This document shows, piece by piece, positions 25,919-34,255 of a stretch of DNA of 64,000 nt. A model generated the notes under the pieces. It was given only the letters and a program-made list of their open reading frames with translations, searched no databases and was not told the DNA's origin. The stretch is from W-Chloroflexi-9 sp045863195 (GTDB taxonomy: Bacteria > Chloroflexota > Dehalococcoidia > UBA2979): NCBI GenBank assembly GCA_045863195.1, contig BTUI01000009.1, positions 62,001 to 126,000 of the forward strand, given 5' to 3'. How positions within the stretch are numbered: the first letter of the stretch is position 1; every line of letters starts with the position of its first letter. The position numbers and the translations under genes are program-made.

Positions 25919-27235
25919 CTACAGGACGGCGAGCGCCAGGTCGCCGGCCAGGTGGCCCTGCAGCGACCATGGCGTGACCTGCGAGATGGTCACGTCCACC
26001 AGTTCGCCCAGCCGGCCGCGCCCGTCGAAGTGGACGATCTGGCCGCGGCGCGTGCGCCCGCTGGCGCGACCCTCCTCCTCGCGCTCCACGAGCACCTCCA
26101 CGGTGCGCCCGAGGAGCGCCTGGTTGATGCGGTCGGAGGAGGCGCGGTGGATGCCTTCGACCACCTGCAGGCGCTGCTTCTTCACCTCGGCAGGCACGTC
26201 GTCCGCGAGGTGGCGGGAGGCGTAGGTGCCGGGGCGCGGCGAGTAGGCCGCCACGTGCACCGTGTCGAACTGGATGCGCTCCAGGAGGTCCACGGTCGCC
26301 TGGAACTCCGCCTCCGTCTCGCCGGGGCACCCGACGATGACGTCCGTGACGATCGCCGCGTCCGGCATCCGGCTGCGGATGCGCGCCACGCGATCCTCGA
26401 AGTCCGCCACGGTGTATCCGCGGCGCATCCGCTCCAGCATGGAGTCGGAGCCGGACTGCACCGGGATGTTGAAGTACTCGCACACCTTCGGCTGGTCGGC
26501 CACGGCGTCGATGATGCGGTCGGTCATGTCCTTCGGGTAGGAGGTCAGGAAGCGGACGCGCGTGATCCCGTCGATCGCGTCGATGCCCTCGAACAGCGTC
26601 GCGAGGTCGGGGCGGTCTGGCAGGTCGTGGCCGTACGCCTCCACGGTCTGGCCGAGGAGCGTGATCTCGCGCACGCCGTGCCCGGCGAGGAACCGCACCT
26701 CGTCCAGGATGTCGGCGGCGGGTCGGGACGCCTCGCGTCCGCGGCGGAGCGGGACGATGCAGTAGGTGCAGAACTTGTCGCAGCCGTGGATCACCGGCAC
26801 GTATGCCGTGGGGCCGGTCGGTAGGCCGTAGGTGTTGCGCATCCCGCCACCGACGAGCGCGCCGAGTTCGCCGCCGGACACGTCCCGCGCCTCGGCGGCC
26901 ATCGAGAGGATGCCGTCGAACTCCTGAGGGCGGGCCCACACGTCCACGTACGGGAAGCGCTTGCGGAGGTCGTCCGTCTTCGGGCCGACCATGCAGCCCA
27001 TCACCACGATCTTCTGCTGTGCGCCCTCGGTGCGGCGCTTCCGCAGGATGCCGAGGCGGGAGTAGGCGCGGTCCTCCGCGTGCTGGCGGACGGAGCAGGT
27101 GTTGATCACCACCACGTCCGCCTCCGTGTCCTCGTCCACGGCGCGGTAGCCCAGCCGCTCCAGGCCGGCGGCGAGTTTGAGGGAGTCGGCCTGGTTCATC
27201 TGGCAGCCAAGCGTCCAGATGTGGAAGGTGGACAC
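25919..27235 (-). CDS. miaB: tRNA-2-methylthio-N6-dimethylallyladenosine synthase MiaB
   Basis: Radical SAM methylthiotransferase acting on A37 of tRNAs reading UNN codons. 438 residues: the N-terminal UPF0004 domain with cluster cysteines 11, 47 and 81 (TLGCQMNQ, NTCSVRQ, GCMVGP), the radical SAM motif CDKFCTYC with Cys152, Cys156, Cys159, then RRGREASR, the barrel, and a C-terminal TRAM domain (VEVLVEREEEGRASGRTRRG). The RGREASR motif fits MiaB better than MtaB or RimO. GTG start with GGAG nine bases ahead. It lies just downstream of tRNA-Ser(GCT). Confidence 0.94.
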   Translation of the reverse strand: MSTFHIWTLGCQMNQADSLKLAAGLERLGYRAVDEDTEADVVVINTCSVRQHAEDRAYSRLGILRKRRTEGAQQKIVVMGCMVGPKTDDLRKRFPYVDVWARPQEFDGILSMAAEARDVSGGELGALVGGGMRNTYGLPTGPTAYVPVIHGCDKFCTYCIVPLRRGREASRPAADILDEVRFLAGHGVREITLLGQTVEAYGHDLPDRPDLATLFEGIDAIDGITRVRFLTSYPKDMTDRIIDAVADQPKVCEYFNIPVQSGSDSMLERMRRGYTVADFEDRVARIRSRMPDAAIVTDVIVGCPGETEAEFQATVDLLERIQFDTVHVAAYSPRPGTYASRHLADDVPAEVKKQRLQVVEGIHRASSDRINQALLGRTVEVLVEREEEGRASGRTRRGQIVHFDGRGRLGELVDVTISQVTPWSLQGHLAGDLALAVL

Positions 27236-27305
27236 GGTGCGTGCTCCCTGCTGCGGGGTGGTCGCCCGCGGTCGGCCTCCGGGGTGGTCTACCCGGGCGG
27301 CCTGG

Positions 27306-27397
27306 TGGCGGAGGGGGAGGGATTCGAACCCTCGGTCCCGGAAACCCGAGACAAGCGCTTAGCAGGCGCCCGCACTAGACCACTATGCGACCCCTCC
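27306..27397 (-). tRNA. tRNA-Ser(GCT)
   Basis: 92 bases including the encoded CCA. The acceptor GGAGGGG pairs with CCCCTCC, the T-loop is GGTTCGAATCC, and a long type II variable arm is present. The anticodon loop CTGCTAA gives anticodon GCT, reading AGC and AGU. Confidence 0.97.
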
Positions 27398-27411
27398 AGA
27401 GCCGGATCGTG

Positions 27412-27441
27412 ATCGTAGGCGGGCGTCCCACCCGCGGGCAA
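27412..27441 (-). promoter_or_regulatory. Promoter of tRNA-Ser(GCT)
   Basis: Minus-strand -35 TTGCCC (27441-27436), 18-bp spacer, -10 TACGAT (27417-27412), about 14 bases before the mature 5' end. Confidence 0.5.
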
Positions 27442-27448
27442 TCGAGGG

Positions 27449-27802
27449 CTACCCCCCCGCCGGCGGTGACGGCGTGTCGTCCGCCGTCCCCGGTTCGAAC
27501 TCCTCGACGACCACGACCACCCGCGGCGCGCCGGAGCGCCACGCGGCACGGCCGAGGACGTAGCCGCTGATCGGCGCGGTGAGCAGGAAGAAGGCGATCC
27601 CGGCGATGGCGCGCGACGCCACGGCGGTGTCGCGCGAGGCGATCGCCGCGGCCCCGAGGACGACCGCCGCGCCGAGCGTGACCGCCTTCCCCGTGGCCGA
27701 GAGACGCCCGAAGGAGTCCGGCATCCGGAACAGCGCCAGCGCCGCCAGCAGCAAGAACGACGCGCCGAGGAGCGCGACCAGCGCGGCGATCAGGTCAATC
27801 AT
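27449..27802 (-). CDS. mrpG: Mrp antiporter subunit G
   Basis: 117-residue MnhG/PhaG-type subunit with three membrane segments: LIAALVALLGASFLLLAALALFRMPDSFGRL-like N-terminus (FRMPDSFGRLSATGKAVTLG is the family signature), a central helix, and FFLLTAPISGYVLGRAAW. The charged Pro-rich tail is longer than usual. It overlaps mrpF by eight bases and is the last mrp gene; tRNA-Ser(GCT) follows. Confidence 0.92.
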   Translation of the reverse strand: MIDLIAALVALLGASFLLLAALALFRMPDSFGRLSATGKAVTLGAAVVLGAAAIASRDTAVASRAIAGIAFFLLTAPISGYVLGRAAWRSGAPRVVVVVEEFEPGTADDTPSPPAGG

Positions 27803-28073
27803 CGGGACGCCTCCGCTCCACGAAGGAGGCGAACGCCACCGTCCCGCAGAACGCGACGAGGGCCACCGCCAGCGCCACGTCCAGCATGGTGGGGTCGTCG
27901 TTCTCCAGCGCCATCAGCGCCGCCCCCGCGACCGTCACCGCGGCGATCACCTCGAGCGCGATCACCCGGTCGAGGAGGCTCTTCGCCTTCAGCAGGAACG
28001 CGACCGACCCCAGCAGCGCGGCCACCGTCACCGCCTCCACCGCGATCAGGAGGGCGTCCGTGATCGCGGTCAT
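27795..28073 (-). CDS. mrpF: Mrp antiporter subunit F
   Basis: 92-residue subunit with three helices. The second region KAKSLLDRVIALEVIA holds the conserved Asp-Arg of MrpF, and NDDPTMLDVALAVALVAFCGTVAFA is the family-typical C-terminal half. The ATG overlaps the mrpE stop (ATGA) and the 3' end overlaps mrpG. Confidence 0.93.
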   Translation of the reverse strand: MTAITDALLIAVEAVTVAALLGSVAFLLKAKSLLDRVIALEVIAAVTVAGAALMALENDDPTMLDVALAVALVAFCGTVAFASFVERRRPDD

Positions 28074-28546
28074 CGCACCGCCTCCAGCACCCGCCGCACG
28101 ATGCCGTTCTGGATCTCGCTCCGGGCTGCCTCCACGTCCCCGTCCGGCAGGTTCGTCAGATGCACCACCATCGCGCCGTCACGGGCGACCTCGAGCACGG
28201 TCGATCCGGGCGTCACGGTGATGAACGCGACCACGAGCACGCGCTCCAGGTCCGTCCGTGCGTCGGTGGGGAGGACGATGATCGCGGAGTGCAGTCGCGT
28301 CCCCCGGACCAGGTCACGCGTGACGCGCAGGTTGGCCCGCCACACGTCCATGAGGAAGAACGCCGCCAGCGCGAGGATCGTCCAGGTCCGCCGGGAGTAG
28401 CCGGGCACGCCCGGCACGCTCCGCACGAGCGAGAGCGCGACGAAGCCGGCCACGAGCCCCGCGCCGAAGTTGAGCGGGGTGAACGATCCGGTGATCGCCG
28501 TCCACAGCAGGGCCAGCAGGATGTTGGCGATCGCGGCGTTGTTCAT
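28070..28546 (-). CDS. mrpE: Mrp antiporter subunit E
   Basis: 158 residues: two or three N-terminal helices (NILLALLWTAITGSFTPLNF, GAGLVAGFVALSL) then a cytoplasmic domain with RTDLERVLVVAFITVTPGS and VVHLTNLPDGD. The latter correspond to the MrpE motifs usually written ITLTPGT and VHxL. The ATG at 28546 overlaps the mrpD stop; a much longer frame upstream is the shadow of mrpD. Confidence 0.93.
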   Translation of the reverse strand: MNNAAIANILLALLWTAITGSFTPLNFGAGLVAGFVALSLVRSVPGVPGYSRRTWTILALAAFFLMDVWRANLRVTRDLVRGTRLHSAIIVLPTDARTDLERVLVVAFITVTPGSTVLEVARDGAMVVHLTNLPDGDVEAARSEIQNGIVRRVLEAVR

Positions 28547-30030
28547 GGCGCGCGGCTCCCGAGGACGGCCTCGACGTACGCGGCGGGCGACGCGATCGCC
28601 GCCCCGGCCTCCACCGCCATCTCCACCAGTGGCGCGCCGACGATCCCCATGCCGGCGCTCACCAGCGCGAGCGCCGCGCCCGGCAGCAGGAAGCGCCGCG
28701 CGGGCTGCTGCCACGTCTCGCCCTCCGGGGCGACCTTCCAGAACGCCTCGGTCCAGATCTTCACCATCGAGAGCAGCGTCAGCAGGCTCACCGCTAGCGA
28801 GACGCCGACGAGGAGCCACGCCTCCGACTCCACGCCGGCGCGCGCCAGCGTGAACTTCGCGATGAACCCGGCGAACGGCGGGATGCCGGCCAGCGCGAAG
28901 GCCGCGACGAGGAACACCGCCGCCGTTGGCGCGTCCTGCCGGTAGAGGCCACCGAGGCGCCTCAACTGCCCTGTCCCTGCGCCGCGCTCGATGAACCCGG
29001 CCACCAGGAAGAGCGCGGTCTTCGTGATCATGTGCTGCATCATGTAGAACGTCGCGCCGGCCAGCGCGAGCGGCGTCGTCAGGCCGATGCCCATCAGCAT
29101 GTAGCCCACCTGGCTTGAGATGTGGAACGAGAGCAGCCGCCGCAGTTCGTACTGCGCGAGCGCGCCCAGCACACCCACCACCATGGTGAGCCCGGCGATG
29201 ACGAGCACGGCGGTGCGGACCGCCTCGTCGCCCGGGAAGAGCAACGTCACCGTCCGCGCGACCGCGTATACGCCGACCTTCGTGAGCAAGCCGGAGAACA
29301 GCGCCGACACGTCCGTGCCGGGGGTGTGGTAGGAGGCCGGCAGCCACGCGGCGAACGGGAACGCCGCCGACTTCGTGATGAACGCGCCGAGGAGCAACAG
29401 CGCCAGCGCCAGCACCAGGGCGCGGTTCTCCACCAGCGCGAGGCGCTCGGACAGGTCGGCGAAGTTCAGCGTCCCGGCGAGCGCGTACGCGAGGCCGGCG
29501 CCGACGAGGAAGGTGGCGGACGCGATCAGGTTCAGCGTCACGTACACCGCTGCCCCGCGCGCCTGCCTCGGTGCGTGGCCGACCGAGAGCAGGACGAAGG
29601 AGGCGATCAGCATCACCTCGAACGCCACATAGAGGTTGAACAGGTCGCCGGTCAGGAACGCCGCCGCCACCGCCGCGAGCAGGACGTTCGTGAAGACGAA
29701 GTAGCCGTGGCCCGACCGTTCGGCCTCCACGTGCATGGCGGCGAATGCGAGGGAGGCGAGGCCGGCGACGGCGCCCGCGAGCAGGACGAGCGCGGCGAAC
29801 TGGTCGGCGACGAGCGAGATGCCGAACGGGGCGGGCCAGTCGCCGGCCTGCAGGACCAGCGTGCCGTGCGTGTTCACCTGCCGCAGGAGCATGACCGCGG
29901 CGAGCGTCTGCACGACCGCCCCTGCCAGCCCGGCCGCCACCTGCACGCGGTGGCGCGACATGAACGGGATCGCCGCCGCCGCGGCCACCAGCGGCCCGCC
30001 GAGGGCGAGGAGCAGCCATGTCCCGGTCAT
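28543..30030 (-). CDS. mrpD: Mrp antiporter subunit D
   Basis: 495-residue proton-translocating subunit homologous to NuoN/NuoM, about 14 helices. Clear signature blocks: GDLFNLYVAFEVMLIASFVLL with the key Glu, KSAAFPFAAWLPASYHTPGTDVSALFSGLLTKVGVYA with the conserved Lys residues, SFHISSQVGYMLMGIGL, and GIPPFAGFIAKF. Overlaps mrpC upstream and mrpE downstream by ATGA-type junctions. Confidence 0.95.
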   Translation of the reverse strand: MTGTWLLLALGGPLVAAAAAIPFMSRHRVQVAAGLAGAVVQTLAAVMLLRQVNTHGTLVLQAGDWPAPFGISLVADQFAALVLLAGAVAGLASLAFAAMHVEAERSGHGYFVFTNVLLAAVAAAFLTGDLFNLYVAFEVMLIASFVLLSVGHAPRQARGAAVYVTLNLIASATFLVGAGLAYALAGTLNFADLSERLALVENRALVLALALLLLGAFITKSAAFPFAAWLPASYHTPGTDVSALFSGLLTKVGVYAVARTVTLLFPGDEAVRTAVLVIAGLTMVVGVLGALAQYELRRLLSFHISSQVGYMLMGIGLTTPLALAGATFYMMQHMITKTALFLVAGFIERGAGTGQLRRLGGLYRQDAPTAAVFLVAAFALAGIPPFAGFIAKFTLARAGVESEAWLLVGVSLAVSLLTLLSMVKIWTEAFWKVAPEGETWQQPARRFLLPGAALALVSAGMGIVGAPLVEMAVEAGAAIASPAAYVEAVLGSRAP

Positions 30031-30383
30031 CGCGCGGCCTCCTCGGTGTCCGGGATCGCATCCACGTCGTCCGAGCCGGTGAGGCGGTACACGCGGTAGG
30101 AGAGCGTGATGAAGAACGCGAGCAGGCCGAAGCCGATCACGATCGCAGTCAGAATCAGCGCCTGCGGGACCGGATCGGCGGCGTCAGACGGCGGGATCAC
30201 CTCGCCGGCCCGCACCAGCGGCGCGGGGCCGTCGCCGAGGCCGGCGGCGACGAAGATGAACAGGTTCGCGGCGTTCGAGAGCAGCGCGAGGCCGATGATC
30301 GCCTGCCCGCGCGAGCGCTGCAGCAGGAGATAGATCGCGCACCCGAACAGCAGGCCAATGACCGGGGCGAAGAGCGCTTCCAT
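30027..30383 (-). CDS. mrpC: Mrp antiporter subunit C
   Basis: 118-residue NuoK-like subunit with three helices: PVIGLLFGCAIYLLLQRS, IIGLALLSNAANLFIFVAAG, and DPVPQALILTAIVIGFGLLAFF. The last is the NuoK/MrpC family signature. The ATG at 30383 overlaps the stop of mrpAB as TGATG, so an upstream extension is rejected. Confidence 0.94.
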   Translation of the reverse strand: MEALFAPVIGLLFGCAIYLLLQRSRGQAIIGLALLSNAANLFIFVAAGLGDGPAPLVRAGEVIPPSDAADPVPQALILTAIVIGFGLLAFFITLSYRVYRLTGSDDVDAIPDTEEAAR

Positions 30384-33085
30384 CAGCGCTCCTCCAGCAA
30401 CGCCGTGGCCAGCGCACTCGCCACGCCCAGCACCACCAGCAGCACGCCGAGGTCGAAGATCACTGGCGTCCCCAGTTTCGCCTCGGTCCCGCCGAGGGTG
30501 GCGTACCACCAGGTGCCGGTGAAGATCGGGTCGCCGGACAGCATCGGGATCAGCGCGCTCAGGAGGGCGATCAGCAGGCCCGCGCCGATCAGCGTTGCTG
30601 GGGAGACGCGCAGCAGGCGTCGGGCGGTCGCTGCGTCGTACGCGATCGCGTACAGCGCGATGCCGGCAGCGGCGACAAGGCCGGCGACGAAGCCGCCGCC
30701 CGGGTAGTCATGGCCTCGCCAGAACAGGAACAGCGAGAACAGCAGCAGAACCGGGAGCGTCGCGCGGACCGCCGCCCGCAGGACGCCAGCCGAGGAGGTC
30801 GCGTCCCAGGTGGACGCGGACGGCCGCCCGGCCAGCCGCAGCAGCGCGAGGATGCCGAGCGCGGCGACGGCCAGCACCGTGATCTCGCCCATCGTGTCCA
30901 GCGCTCGGAAGTCCACGAGGATCGTGTTCACCACGTTCCGCCCCTTCGCCTCCGGGTAGGCGGCCGCATCGAAGAACTCGTGCAGCACCGGCGGCGCGGG
31001 CGTGACGCCGGCGGCGAGCGCGATCGTGGTCATTCCCACGCCGCCCGCGGCCGCGATCAGCACCGTCGCCCGCTGGCGGCGTGAACTCGTGGAGGGCGGG
31101 CGCAGCGGCAGGAACCGGAACGCGAAGATGAACAGGACCACCGTTAGCGTTTCCACCAGCACCTGCGTCATCGCCAGGTCGGGCGCGCCGAAGCGCATGA
31201 ACGTCCACGTCATCCCGAACCCGGCCGCGCCCAGCGCCGCCACCGCCCGCAGACGCGAGGTAGAGGTGGCCGCCGCCAGCGCGCCGAGCGCGATCACCAG
31301 CGCTCCCGCCGCCGCCATCAGGTCGAATTCGGGCGTTAGCGAGACGTCGGCCAGCGCGGCGACGCCGAGGACGGCGAGCGGCACCGTCACGAGCAGCATC
31401 GTGGTCGCGATGTGCCCGGGGAGTGAGTCGTGTTGCACCGTCGCGGTCAGGCGGGCCGCGCCGGCGGCGAGGCCGTCGAGGATGCCGCCCGTCACCGCCT
31501 CGGAGCGGACGGGCAGCCACGGCAGGCGTCCCGCCTCGCGGTGGCGGAGCGCGAGGATCGCGCCGCCGGCGATGGCGACGGCGCTCATCGCCAGCACCCG
31601 GTCGAGGCCGGCCCACAGGTAGAGCGACACCTTCGCCGGCGCGCCGAACGCGGCCGACACCGCCGGCGCGATCGCGTCGCCCAGCCAGCCCGTGGCGAGC
31701 GGCCCGGCGGCGAGGCCCGCGACCGCGAGGAGTGCGGGTGGCCCCCACAGCGCGAGGGGGCCCTCGTGCGGGTGCTTCGGCGTCTCCGTGGGGCGGCCGA
31801 GGAACGGCGCGACGCCTGCGACGTAGGCGGCCACGAGGGTCAGCGCGCCCGCGACCACGACCGCCGCGACCGGCAGCCACGAGGCGGGCTGCGCGAAGCC
31901 CGCTGCCAGCGCCGTCTCCTTCGCGAGGAAGCCGATCGCCGGCGGCAGGCCCGCCATGGAGAACGCGGCCAGCCCGGCGGCGATGCCGAGGCGAGGCATG
32001 CTCACGAACAGCCCGCCGAGGGCGAGGCGGTCGCGCGTCCCCGTCTCGTGGTCGATCGCCCCGGCGACCATGAACAGCGCCGCCTTGTAGCAGGCGTGGG
32101 CGAGGATCGTGACGATGAGCGCCTTCATCGCCGCCTCGGTGCCGAGCCCGGCGAGGAAGATCATGGTGCCGAGCGCGCTGACCGTGCTGTAGGCGAGCAC
32201 GCGCTTCAGGTCCGACTCGCGCACCGCGAGCACCGCGCCGAGCAACATCGTGACGCCGCCGGCGACCGGCAGGACCGCCTCCCACACCGCCACGTCACCG
32301 AGCGCGGGGTGCATCCGCGCGACCAGGTAGACGCCGAGTTTCACCATCGTCGCGGAGTGCAGGTACGCGGAGATCGGCGTCGGCGCGGCCATCGCGCCCG
32401 GGAGCCAGCCGTGGAACGGCCACTGGGCCGACTTCGTGAGCGCGCCGAGGAGCACGAGCACCGTGGCCGCCGTCACCAGTGCGGCATCCGCGCCCGCGAC
32501 CGCCTCGCCGGTGATCGCGGAGAGGCGCGTCTCGCCGGTGATCCCGGTCAGCAGCACGAGGCCGCCGAGGAGCGCCAGCCCGCCCGCGCCGGTGATGAAC
32601 AGCGCCTGGCGCGCCGCCTCGCGCGCCTCCTCCCGGTCGTGCGCGTAGCCGATGAGCAGGAACGAGGCGACCGAGGTCAGTTCCCAGCCGACGAACAGCA
32701 GCACGGCGTCGTCCGCGAGCACGGCGATGAGCATGCCGGCCTGGAAGAGCAGCAGCGGCGTGAACAGCCGCGCGAGGCGGGCGTCCGGGCCGAAGTAGCC
32801 CATCGCGTACCAGGCGATGAGCGCGCCGATGCCCGTGATGAGCAGCGCGAACAGGAGCCCGAGGCCGTCCGCGCGCAGGGCCACCTCCCACCCCAGCGCT
32901 GGGACCCACGCCCGCGACCACTCCGCGACCTCGCCGTCCATCGCGCCCGGCACGAGCGAGGCGAGCCACGCGAAGGAGGCGGCGGAGAGCGCGAGCATCA
33001 CCAGCGCCGATGCACGGCGCACGCCGGCCACTGCCGGGATGGCGGCGGCGGCGAGCAGCGGGGCGCAGGCGATCACGGCCAGCAT
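30383..33085 (-). CDS. mrpA: Fused Mrp antiporter subunits A and B
   Basis: 900 residues. The first 500 are NuoL-like (LRADGLGLLFALLITGIGALIAWY, FVGWELTSVASFLLIGY, KSAQWPFHGWLPGAMAAPTPISAYLHSATMVK equivalents), followed by the MrpA C-terminal region (TLTVVLFIFAFRFLP). From about residue 770 comes an MrpB domain (LFSLFLFWRGHDYPGGGFVAG). MrpB is therefore fused to MrpA, as in several lineages, and no separate mrpB exists. First gene of the antiporter operon mrpAB-C-D-E-F-G, which exchanges monovalent cations for protons. Confidence 0.95.
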   Translation of the reverse strand: MLAVIACAPLLAAAAIPAVAGVRRASALVMLALSAASFAWLASLVPGAMDGEVAEWSRAWVPALGWEVALRADGLGLLFALLITGIGALIAWYAMGYFGPDARLARLFTPLLLFQAGMLIAVLADDAVLLFVGWELTSVASFLLIGYAHDREEAREAARQALFITGAGGLALLGGLVLLTGITGETRLSAITGEAVAGADAALVTAATVLVLLGALTKSAQWPFHGWLPGAMAAPTPISAYLHSATMVKLGVYLVARMHPALGDVAVWEAVLPVAGGVTMLLGAVLAVRESDLKRVLAYSTVSALGTMIFLAGLGTEAAMKALIVTILAHACYKAALFMVAGAIDHETGTRDRLALGGLFVSMPRLGIAAGLAAFSMAGLPPAIGFLAKETALAAGFAQPASWLPVAAVVVAGALTLVAAYVAGVAPFLGRPTETPKHPHEGPLALWGPPALLAVAGLAAGPLATGWLGDAIAPAVSAAFGAPAKVSLYLWAGLDRVLAMSAVAIAGGAILALRHREAGRLPWLPVRSEAVTGGILDGLAAGAARLTATVQHDSLPGHIATTMLLVTVPLAVLGVAALADVSLTPEFDLMAAAGALVIALGALAAATSTSRLRAVAALGAAGFGMTWTFMRFGAPDLAMTQVLVETLTVVLFIFAFRFLPLRPPSTSSRRQRATVLIAAAGGVGMTTIALAAGVTPAPPVLHEFFDAAAYPEAKGRNVVNTILVDFRALDTMGEITVLAVAALGILALLRLAGRPSASTWDATSSAGVLRAAVRATLPVLLLFSLFLFWRGHDYPGGGFVAGLVAAAGIALYAIAYDAATARRLLRVSPATLIGAGLLIALLSALIPMLSGDPIFTGTWWYATLGGTEAKLGTPVIFDLGVLLVVLGVASALATALLEER

Positions 33086-33288
33086 GGCGGAGGTCCCGTC
33101 AGGGGTTGGTCATGGCGTCTCGGTCAGGCCGGGGTGCCCTCGGCGGGCGGAAGCGCTGCTAGCGGCCGTCCGGCGGACGCCGCCTCCGGAACGCGCCAAG
33201 CCGTGATCGGCGGCGCTGCGCTCGGGTGGTGGTGAGCCTGATCTCCACGTGTCCAACATACACGATCCCGGCCCGCGTCCCGGACGCA

Positions 33289-33314
33289 GACGGGGCGCCC
33301 GAAGGCGCCCCGTC
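33289..33314 (-). terminator. Hairpin downstream of sucD / before mrpAB
   Basis: Perfect 11-bp stem GACGGGGCGCC/GGCGCCCCGTC with, on the minus strand, a TTCG loop closed by C-G (an extra-stable tetraloop). It lacks a T-run. It stands 28 bases upstream (minus-strand sense) of the sucD stop, in the 256-base gap between mrpAB and sucD, and the palindrome could act on either strand. Confidence 0.5.
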
Positions 33315-33341
33315 GTCTCATCGAACTCACCGCCGCGCCGG

Positions 33342-34223
33342 TTACGCGAGGCCGCGCTCCTTCAGGACGCGCTGCATCGTGCTGCCGATGTCGCCGGGGT
33401 TCTGCACCACCGCCGCGCCGGCGGCGCGGAGCGCCTCCTGCTTCGCGGCGGCCGTCCCGGCCGCGCCGGCGATGATCGCGCCGGCGTGGCCCATCCGGCG
33501 GCCCGGAGGCGCCGTCGCGCCGGCGATGAACGCCACCACCGGCTTCGACATCGTCTTGATGAACTCGGCGGCCTCCTGCTCGGCCGTGCCGCCGATCTCA
33601 CCGATCAGCACCACCGCCGCCGTGTCCGGGTCCGCCTCGAACATCTCCAGCGCCTGGCGCTGAGAGGTGCCGATGATCGGGTCGCCGCCCACGCCCACCG
33701 AGCCCGACTGGCCGATGCCGAGGCGGGTCAACTGGTCCACCGTCTCGTACACCAGCGTGCCGGAGCGCGAGATCACGCCCACGTTGCCCGGCAGGTACAC
33801 GTCCACCGGCATGATGCCGGCGCGGGAGTTGTGCATCGGCGAGATCACGCCGGGGCAGTTCGGGCCAATGAGGACGGACTTGCTGCCCGTCATCGCCCGC
33901 TTCACGCGCATCATGTCCAGGACCGGGACGCCCTCCGTGATGCAGATGATCACGGGGACCTCCGCGTCCACGGCTTCGAGGATCGCGTCCGCCGCGCCCG
34001 GCGCGGGGACGAAGATCAGCGACACGTTGGCGCCGAACTCCTGCACCGCCTCGCGGACGGTGTTGCGGATCGGGAAGCCCTCGATCTCCTGGCCACCGCG
34101 GCCCGGGGTGACGCCGCACACCACCTGCGTGCCGTAGGCGCGGCTCGTCTTCGCCTCGCGCTGCCCGGCGGCGCCGAAGCCCTGGATGACCACGCGGCTG
34201 TTGCTGTCCATCAGGACGGCCAT
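33342..34223 (-). CDS. sucD: Succinate--CoA ligase, ADP-forming, alpha subunit
   Basis: TCA-cycle enzyme subunit that is phosphorylated on a histidine. 293 residues: MAVLMDSNSRVVIQGFGAAG with the CoA-binding Rossmann fold, GPNCPGVISPMHNS, GVISRSGTLVYE, GVGGDPIIGTS, and GRRMGHAGAIIAG with the phospho-acceptor His246. The ATG at 34223 follows sucC by 32 bases; the longer open frame upstream is a shadow of sucC. Confidence 0.97.
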   Translation of the reverse strand: MAVLMDSNSRVVIQGFGAAGQREAKTSRAYGTQVVCGVTPGRGGQEIEGFPIRNTVREAVQEFGANVSLIFVPAPGAADAILEAVDAEVPVIICITEGVPVLDMMRVKRAMTGSKSVLIGPNCPGVISPMHNSRAGIMPVDVYLPGNVGVISRSGTLVYETVDQLTRLGIGQSGSVGVGGDPIIGTSQRQALEMFEADPDTAAVVLIGEIGGTAEQEAAEFIKTMSKPVVAFIAGATAPPGRRMGHAGAIIAGAAGTAAAKQEALRAAGAAVVQNPGDIGSTMQRVLKERGLA

Positions 34224-34255
34224 GGCTGCTTGCCTTTCTTCCGGTGTCGCCCGGG

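Noticed and set aside
27419..27435. GCGGG/CCCGC hairpin upstream of tRNA-Ser(GCT) as a terminator for mrpG
   Set aside because: Only 5 bp, no T-run, and it falls inside the spacer of the tRNA promoter.
31430..33235. 601-codon plus-strand frame opposite mrpAB
   Set aside because: Antisense shadow; highly charged His/Arg composition typical of complements of membrane proteins.
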